Below are positions 55,535-64,000 of a stretch of 64,000 nt of DNA, in pieces. Origin of the DNA: Guillardia theta CCMP2712 (Eukaryota > Cryptophyceae > Pyrenomonadales > Geminigeraceae). Position numbers and translations under genes: made by a program. The notes below the pieces were generated by a model. That model ran no database searches. It was not told where the DNA came from and saw nothing but the letters and a program-made list of their open reading frames with translations. The stretch's first letter is position 1. Each line of letters opens with the position of its first letter. The stretch lies in NCBI RefSeq assembly GCF_000315625.1, contig NW_005434647.1, positions 512,645-576,644 of the forward strand. The letters run 5' to 3'.

Positions 55535-57418
55535 TCACACTAAAAACATCTTCTCGTCCATCTTGTCGAGCGCGGCTCGCACAGGAGCGAGTCCTTCCTC
55601 CTCGAGCACATTCACCAGCATGTCCCTAGCGGACTGCTTTCTGGTGGACTCGAACAGCTCTTGCTGCAGCTCACCGGAGAGCACGAACTTGAGCATGGCA
55701 GGAGAGAAGCCGCTCAGCATCGTGATGCCGGGAGCGTCAGGAGGAGCATGGAAACCATTGCATGCATCCTTGACGTTCCAGAAGATGATCTGAGGGAGAT
55801 CGAGGGGCTTCCCATACAGCTTCTCTCCTGCCTGAGCGAACAACTTGGTCAGGTTCTCGTAGAGAGTGCTCGGTTCGGCATCGCTCGCACTGTTGAACTG
55901 CATGTCCGAGATGATGAGGAGGTTCGGCACGTCCTCCGAGCTCAGCTTCTTCTCCTCAACGAGGGACAGCACGAGCTCCATGGCCTTGTAGATGTCGGTG
56001 CTGCAGCCCCAGTCCGACTCCCTCACGTGCTGCACCTTGTCCACAAAGTCCCGGCAGTCCCCGAGAAGCCTCCATGAGGGCTCGGACGAGAAGGAGAGGA
56101 CGCGGTCCTTGTAGGCCGGGTGCGACAGCTCGGAGCACAGGATCCCAAGGGCGATCGACACGAACATGGGCACACCGCTCATGGACCCGGAAACATCGCA
56201 CATGGCGATGGTCTTGCCGAGGTCGACAGGCCTCGATGAGCCGGAGGCGATCGCCTTGTCTTGCAGGGCATCTTGGACGATCGAGAGCACCTGCGAGACT
56301 TTACCGGTGCTCTCGTTCGCCTCCTTGGCCGCAAGAGCGTCCTCAAGGTCCTGCGCGTTCTTTCGCAGCTCCTCCTTTCTCTTTGCTATCATCTCCTCCA
56401 CCCCCTCTCTGACCTTGGCCCACAGGCACTGGTACAGCTCGCGGCTGGCCTCGGAGATGCCTCCCCTCTTATCGCTCTCTTCCCAGACCTCCTTCACAAG
56501 GTCGTGCGGGAACAGCTGCTTCCCTTGCAGCTTCTTTGAGCGCATAGCGTCCAGGAAAGCTTCCCGGCATGCGAGCCTCGCAGCATCCTTGGAGCGCTCC
56601 TGGGGAGGATTTCCGCGCTCGTTGAGGAAGGCTTTGCTGTAGCGCTTCACAGCCAGCGAGGGCACCTTGTTGAAATCGATGCTGTCCCACTCATGGGCGC
56701 ACATCTTTGTCTCGCAGACATTGAGCGCTCTTCGCAGCTCGGCAAGAAGCTTGCGGTACTTGCCCTTAGCATACCGTGCTGCTTTTTCTGGCTGCTTGGT
56801 ACCGCTCAAGATGTCTTTGTACATCTTTTCGCAGATGCAGCGCACAGCGTGCAGCTGACGGTCAAAGGCATGGCCTTCAGAAGGAGCATACTTTGCGCAG
56901 AGAGAAAGTTTCGGCTCTCGCGCCTCCTTCTTTGCAAGGACCAACTCCTCATGGTCTGCTTGCAATTGGTCTGCGAACAGGGACCAAACCTTGCCCGCCA
57001 GTCTTTCATAACCGATCTGCTTGCTTGCTGCTTTGCAACGCTCAAGCAGAAACAGCAGATCTTTCCAGTAGCCAAAGGAAGGCACAAGCTCAAGAAGCTC
57101 GACAACAACGTCTGGAAACTTCTCGTGGAGGATCCTCATCATGGCGAGAAACAGGGCTCTTTCACCCTTTCCTCCCCGGCACCACCGAGTCTGAAAGGTC
57201 AAGACGAAGAGGGATTTGATCGCCTCTACATCCTTGGCCTCCTTTGACTCTGACACCGCTTGCTCAATCAGCGAGCGAATGCCTTCCTCCGGAAACCCCC
57301 GCACCAGGCCCCCCAGCAACTGCAGAAGAGGATCCCCATAGGACAGGGACTCCATCTCCCAATGCCCATTCTCTCCTCGGGAGAGAGGATAACTGGGAAA
57401 GGTTGCGGCTGATGCCAT
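55535..57418 (-). CDS. DUF2828-family protein with a von Willebrand A-like domain
   Basis: A single uninterrupted exon of 627 residues, unusual in this intron-rich window. Early blocks RSLFVLTFQTRWCRGGKGER and VVELLELVPSFGYWKDLLFL are the typical DUF2828 start. The middle is Lys/Arg-rich and helical. The C-terminal third is a vWA-like Rossmann fold with a complete MIDAS motif, MCDVSGSM (DxSxS), then FVSIALGILCSEL, LLIISDMQFNSA and PQIIFWNVK. The family is found in plants, fungi, protists and large DNA viruses; the biochemical role is unknown, though the fold resembles TROVE/Ro-type proteins that bind small RNA (inference). The start MASAATFP is the first Met of the frame; the DNA just before it is the C-rich spacer type. 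Confidence 0.9.
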   Translation of the reverse strand: MASAATFPSYPLSRGENGHWEMESLSYGDPLLQLLGGLVRGFPEEGIRSLIEQAVSESKEAKDVEAIKSLFVLTFQTRWCRGGKGERALFLAMMRILHEKFPDVVVELLELVPSFGYWKDLLFLLERCKAASKQIGYERLAGKVWSLFADQLQADHEELVLAKKEAREPKLSLCAKYAPSEGHAFDRQLHAVRCICEKMYKDILSGTKQPEKAARYAKGKYRKLLAELRRALNVCETKMCAHEWDSIDFNKVPSLAVKRYSKAFLNERGNPPQERSKDAARLACREAFLDAMRSKKLQGKQLFPHDLVKEVWEESDKRGGISEASRELYQCLWAKVREGVEEMIAKRKEELRKNAQDLEDALAAKEANESTGKVSQVLSIVQDALQDKAIASGSSRPVDLGKTIAMCDVSGSMSGVPMFVSIALGILCSELSHPAYKDRVLSFSSEPSWRLLGDCRDFVDKVQHVRESDWGCSTDIYKAMELVLSLVEEKKLSSEDVPNLLIISDMQFNSASDAEPSTLYENLTKLFAQAGEKLYGKPLDLPQIIFWNVKDACNGFHAPPDAPGITMLSGFSPAMLKFVLSGELQQELFESTRKQSARDMLVNVLEEEGLAPVRAALDKMDEKMFLV

Positions 57419-58146
57419 GGCAGGTACAGGGATCGAAGGAAGACTGGGTTTGCTTGGTAGGAGGAGGGGAGGGGAACGGCTGTGGCAACGGGAGGAGGGG
57501 GAGGAAGAGATTACTGGATGGGACGGGAGGGAACCTTTTGATAATCAGGTTCCCTACCCTACCCCTAATACCCTCCAGTACCCTTACCCCCTTAATTCCC
57601 ATTAAGTACCCCCTGTTATCTCACCACCTCAACACCAATTTAACCAGGAATTTTTTCTTACCACCCCTTTTCGTGACAACCGACTATGAACATACCAGTA
57701 GTAGGGGTACTCCAAGTTTAGGCGGTCTGCAGCAGAGAAGGAAGGGGTTCAGCGACAGTAGAAAGTAGGGGTGTACGTTGAAAAGGTGATACAGTCACAG
57801 GGGTGGGGTGGAGCTGAGCTCGGGTGGTTCAGGTAAGTTTGTGGGAATCAAGACCAGTGATGTTGGCAGACCAGAACTTCAGACTTGTGACAGCCTGTCC
57901 TCGAGTCCAGCTGGCAGCTCAGCTGAAGGCCTCATGGCACCGTGACCAGGTGACCGTGCCTGACTGTCAGTGACTCCGGGCGGCCGGCCCGGGAGGGGAC
58001 GGGCCCCGGCCCGCGGGCATGATCCGGTCCGGCGGCGATGCCATGATGCACGAGTGCCCCGGCCCGGCTCCGAGTCAGTGCTAGTGTGTGTGTATCATAG
58101 TAGGTAGTTGCGTGATTCACTGCTCTCGTCTGCAGCAGGAGAAGCT
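57419..58146. repeat. Spacer with C/G-rich GGTAC tract and GC-rich repeat fragment
   Basis: From 57,530 to 57,800 the DNA has TACCCC, CCCTACC and GGGGTACT motifs of the same type as near 16 and 62 kb. From 57,890 to 58,080 a GC-rich fragment with GACTGTCAGTGACTCCGGGC resembles one at 6.5 kb. No gene is recognised. Confidence 0.55.
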
Positions 58147-61097
58147 CTAGTTGCCTCCGGCGAATCGCCCGCCAGCCTTCTGCCCGTTGATGGCGAGGAG
58201 GTCGACGTCGAAGACAAGCTAGAGTTGCGATCAGAGTGAGGAGGGAGTGGAGGGAGGGAAAGAGATGGTTGAGGGAGGGCGGGAGGCCCCGGAGGAAGGG
58301 CAGGAGATAGATAAGAGGGATGGGAGGAGGGGAAGAAGAGGAGGAGAAGGGAGGAGGAGAAGAGAGCATTACCTCAGCGTTGGGGGGGATGGGGCCCTGG
58401 CCAGTGGCGCCGTAACCGTACTCAGGGGAGATAACGAGCTGAGACTTCTCGCCGAGGGACATCTGAGGCCGGAGGTGAGGGGAGGGAGAGACAAAAGACG
58501 AGCGGGGAGAGGGAGGAGGAGGAGGAGAACGAACAACAGGGGGAGGGGAGGGAGATCAAGGAAGGAAGGGTTGAGATGACAGGGAGAGGAGGAGGTTGAC
58601 CTGAAGGACTCCCTCATCCCACCCACGGATAACCTGAAAGAGCGAGCACAAGAGTCAGGCGTTCGGGAGGAAAAAGATGGAAGCAGAGGAGAGGAAGAAA
58701 TTAGAGAGGCGAAGAAAGCGAGGGAGGAGGAGCGGAGCACGGCAGGAGAATCTTTTCACCTGTCCGGTTCCCACTTGGAAGGTGAAGGGGGGACCGCGCT
58801 TGATGCTGGAATCGAACACCTGCTGGGGTTCAGCTAGGAATGGTGGGGCCTTCCTCCTTACCTGCTTGGTGGCCCTCAACTTGCCGACGTAGTGGACGGT
58901 GCAGACATCGCCGGGCTGGAGGAGGAGGTGAGAAAGAGAAGAGGAGGAGCAAGGAGGACAGAGGACGAACTGGTACGAGGATAGGAGGAGGTGCAGACTG
59001 AGGGGAGACACAGAGGGAGAGGGGAAATATTAGAGGAGCAGGGATGCAGGGAACATGTGGAGATGAAGGAGGGAGGAAGCAGCAAAGGAGGCGTGAACAA
59101 CACGAAGAGGATAGGAGGAGGAAGGGAGAACACCTGAGGGTAGTTGATACCGTCACCGCGGCGAATCTGAGTGACCTTGACGCCGCTGCCAGCGCAGTAA
59201 GGAAAGAGCAGAGCAGGAGAGAGGGAGGAGGAAGGGGGAGGTTGTCATGGTCAGAGAAAGCGCAAAGGAGGGAAGGAAGGCAGCGTTACGCACGAGACAG
59301 GAGCAGCAGCACGTGGCTGAGCGGCAGGTTTGGGGGGAGCCCTGGAGGGCACTGCGGACTTTCCGCCAGCAAGAGAATATCCCTACAGAGCATGCAAGAG
59401 TCAGGTACAAGCCGAAAATATGCTGTGCCAGTAGAGGATGAAGGAGGAGGGAGAACGAGAACACGACAGGTGGTAGAAGGAACGAGAAGAGGGAGGGGGG
59501 GGGGGGGAGCGAATGAGCAACGGGTAAGTAATGGAGGGGAGGAGAGAAGAGGAGAGGAAGCAATGATTGACCTTGATCTCGTCACGCTGGGACTTCATCA
59601 TGAGCTGACGAAGCTCCTTTTCGTCCACCTCAACCTGACAGGAGCTCTCACTTGAGGTTTGTGATAGGAGAAAGCCGATAACGAGGAAACTTGACAAGGA
59701 TCATGGAAAGCAACATCCCAGAAGGGCAAGGAGCAGGAAGTAAAGAGGAGGAGGAGCAGGACGAGGACGAGGACGAGCAGGAGGAGGAGAAGGAGGAGCA
59801 GGAGGAGGAGTTACTTCGTTGCTGGTGGCCTTGGCTGCTGGCTTGGCAGCAGGAGCGCTAGGAGCGCCAAACCCTCCAAATCCTCCAAAGAGGCCTGAAA
59901 ATCAACTAAGGATCAGGACAGAGACAAGGAGGGTGGGGAGGAGGAAGTGCAGGAGGAGGAGGAGCGAAGAAAGGGCTGAGAGCGCGGAAGAGGCAGCGAA
60001 GTAGAGGCAGGAGACCTCCAAAGGGGTTGGCAGGCGCTGCTTTCTTGGCGGCCTGCTCGGCTTCGATCCTGTCACACTGTAAGCCAATAAGCGCGCATGG
60101 TCACTTCCAGTCCTCCACCTCGCTGCCTCTGCTGCTGCTGCCTCGGCGGCGGCGGCGGCGGCGGCGGCCTCAGCCTCGAGCCTTCTGGCCTCAGCCTGCA
60201 TGACAGTGAGGAAGAGAGATGGGTGGAGCCAAAGCGGGCGCAGAAGGAGGAAGAGAGGAGGAAAAGGAGGAAGGAGGGATAAAGATCAGAACCTCAAAAT
60301 CTTGCTGCTGAACATTCTTGGCGGGAGCTCCAAATCCACCGAAGAGACCAGCGAAGGGGCTACGCGCACTCCCGTCATGCATGCTCGTCATCACAACTCT
60401 CTCTCACTTGGCAGGAGCAGCAGGAGCCGCTCGTGGTGGAGCTGCAGCCTTGGGAGGGGAAGGAGGGGCAGGAGGGGCAGCGGCAGCCTTAGGAACAGCA
60501 GCCCTTGGCACAGCACGAGGGGCAGCCTGACCGGCGATTAGAACGCAAAATCCTTGCACTTTGTGATCTTGCCTTGGGTACAGGGGCAGGAGGAGGAGTA
60601 GGAGGAGGCGCTACGTCTTCAGCCTCGAAGACCTAGAGGGCATCCAGTCATAACAAGCTCCTCCTCCACGTTGGCTGTCACCTCCTGTTTTGGCGCCTGC
60701 TGCGCTCCTCCGAACCTGCAAGTTGTCGTCAGCCCAACGCGTCTACTGCTGCTGGTCCCACAGGTTGCCGAAGGCGGCGAAGGGGTTGGCGGGGGCGGCG
60801 GGGGCGGCAGGTTTGGCCTTGGGGGGCCTTAGGATAAAGTCAGACGAGATGAGAGGGTAGGAAAGGAGAGGAGAGGGGGAGGAGAGGAGAGGGGCAGGAG
60901 AGGGGCAGGAGAATGAAACGATGGAGAAGAGATGGAAATAGAGGCGGAGGAGACGATTCGGCTCACATCTTTCCAGCAGCGCGCAGAAGCTCCTCGTACT
61001 CCTCCTGACTGATCTCCTCATACTGCTGCATCTTCAAGGAGCAAACAGGCTTGGGGCTGGCCTGGACAGCAGGAGGAGGGTCATCGAATATGCTCAT
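58147..61097 (-). CDS. FKBP-type peptidyl-prolyl isomerase with long NPF/FGGFG N-terminal region
   Basis: Eighteen short exons join in frame from 61,097 to 58,147 (among them 61097-60967, 60827-60762, 60715-60682, 60632-60582, 60526-60408, 60359-60293, 60195-60119, 60068-60016, 59894-59815, 59634-59572, 59382-59294, 59185-59134, 58915-58862, 58819-58760, 58633-58601, 58462-58373 and 58218-58147) to about 396 residues. The C-terminal 110 residues are a full FKBP domain: VKVTQIRRGDGINYPQPGD, VHYVGKL, VFDSSIKRGPPFTFQVGTGQ, VIRGWDEGV, YGYGATGQGPIPPNA and LVFDVDLLAIN, with the aromatic and Asp binding-pocket residues present. It should isomerise prolyl bonds. The N-terminal 280 residues are Ala/Pro/Lys-rich with three NPF...FGGFGAP blocks and an Ala-Glu coiled coil. 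There is no signal peptide. The first exon is the least certain. Confidence 0.87.
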
Positions 61098-62805
<1,708 letters not shown>

Positions 62806-64000
62806 ATGGAACGATCTAATACGTTGCTCAGTCGTTGCGTATCAACACCTCGAGTTTTCTTCATATCCATCATGGGCAAGGTACTAATCGTGTTGTTCTT
62901 CCTTGTGTATCATGACCCAGTGTTCCAGGAAGACTTCGGCAACATCTACGTGGAAAACTCACCGCAGGCATACGTACAGCGGCTCGTCCCTGTTGATTAC
63001 GGGCATTACCATGACCGGTACTGTGAAATGATCAACGAGGAGCTTGAGAAGTTCGCTCCCAAGGACAGAGGAATGTCCGCAGTCGAGCTCGGGTCCTCTT
63101 ACGGCAACACAACCCTTGCCTACAAGTTCGGGCTGAACTGGGAGAAGGCGGTGGAATCTTGGATGCACGACGATCAGCCTCTGAAAAAGAAGTGGGACTT
63201 CAACGTTGTTGCTGTGGACATCTCGGAGCAAGCTCTCTGTACCTCCCTGCTCGCGCCTGTTCTGTCGTGCTCACATGTGCGCAGCGTACGGGAGTCGCCG
63301 CGGCATCTTCGACTCCAGCATCGTCCACGATTTCTCCAACCCCCCGTCGCACGAGCTCGCCATGGCGATTGAGAACGCTGACTTCATGACGAGCATAATG
63401 ACGCTCTTCTACATCCCGACGGAGAGATGGCTGGAGGCCTGCTACAAGTTCATCGCGAACAGTGAGTTTCGCCCCCCTCATCGTCACCGCCTCTCCCTTT
63501 TCTTGCGAGAGACAGAGAGCAAGAGAGAGAAAGGGAGCGAGGGAGCAGGGGGAGGGAGAGGGGGAGGTGCGGGCGTGAGGGGCTGTGTGGTGACGTCGGG
63601 GGGTCCGGGAGCCTGGTTGAAGGAGATCACCTATGACGTCGCTGCTGCAGGAAGCAAGCCGAAGCTGCTGGTCTATAATGTCATGATGGCGTTTGACAAC
63701 CGAAACCTGACGCCTGAGCTGCTGTTTGCTGGAGTCAAGGTGAAAGCCCTGTCATTGCTCTTGCTGCTCTTGCTCGCTGTTGTTGCTCTGCTGTGTTGTT
63801 TCTATTCCTTCTCTTTCTCCCCTTCATCCTTCTCCTCATTCTTCTCATCCTTAGTTTCTTCCTCCTCCTCCTCCTTGTCGTCGTCAGTTTGTTCCTCCTC
63901 CACCACCACCACCACCACCTCCTCCTCCTCCTCCTCCTCCTCTGCTCATGCCTTTTCCTCATGTTGCTTCTTTTTAGGGCTGGACCTGCCGCTCGAGCTT
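62806..64000 (+). CDS. Class I SAM-dependent methyltransferase-like protein, 5' part
   Basis: Exons 62806-63238, 63285-63461, 63651-63739 and 63978 onward (cut by the window end) are in frame. The SAM-binding core is visible: SAVELGSSYGNTTLAY (motif I, with Glu-Leu-Gly-x-x-x-Gly), NVVAVDISEQAL (motif II with acidic residue), FDSSIVHDFSN and a following ENADFMTSIMTLFYIP (post I). A later block is KPKLLVYNVMMAFDNRNLTP. The start may be the Met at 62,806 or at 62,872 (MGKVLIVLFFLVYHD). The latter would make a hydrophobic N-terminus, but the 48 nt from GTACTAATC to TTCCAG have splice-like ends and could be a frame-neutral intron. The substrate cannot be told. The long intron 3 carries CTC and CCA tracts. 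Confidence 0.72.

Overview
This window is eukaryotic nuclear DNA. Almost every gene is broken by GT-AG introns of about 40-60 nt, gene spacing is tight on both strands, and long introns and spacers carry trinucleotide tracts. The lineage is best read as a photosynthetic protist with a secondary plastid, most likely a cryptophyte such as Guillardia. Supporting signs are a signal-plus-transit presequence cleaving before Phe (ANA|FAFP, gene at 7413), a VPV-repeat epiplasm/alveolin-like protein, an RWP-RK factor and a SHAQKYF Myb. The species call is inference; there is no rRNA or organelle marker.

Left part (1-15 kb): the 3' part of CNOT9/Rcd1; a two-repeat SK-like potassium channel on the minus strand; a repeat-rich spacer with an assembly gap (6801-6900); a plastid-targeted DUF1279/FAM210-like membrane protein; a mitochondrial-type crotonase divergent from a small coiled-coil gene; and the DEAD-box helicase HAS1/DDX18.

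Middle (15-35 kb): an epiplasmin-like protein; a spacer of C-rich and GC-rich repeats; a single-pass transmembrane collagen-like protein; a myristoylatable FN3-TKL kinase; a secreted Pro/Ala/Cys-rich protein; and a 1,767-residue low-complexity secretory protein ending in a HAD/FCP1-like phosphatase domain.

Right part (35-64 kb): a 958-residue protein of an unnamed family; a thioredoxin-fold/TM/SAM fusion; an SRA1/Sec31-like protein; an RWP-RK factor; a Myb-SHAQKYF factor; a SET-domain (Rubisco LSMT-like) methyltransferase; a BRCT plus family-X DNA polymerase; an ankyrin pseudogene; a DUF2828 protein; a 396-residue FKBP; and the 5' part of a class I methyltransferase.

The genes do not form an operon or an evident pathway. 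Common themes are RNA turnover and ribosome assembly (CNOT9, HAS1), organelle-targeted enzymes, cell-surface or cytoskeletal structure (collagen-like, epiplasmin-like) and nuclear regulators. Between genes lie islands of GC-rich dispersed repeats and CCCCAC/GGTAC-rich tracts. All exon models below were built by eye from splice signals, unbroken frame across every junction and family resemblance; no search or transcript data were available.
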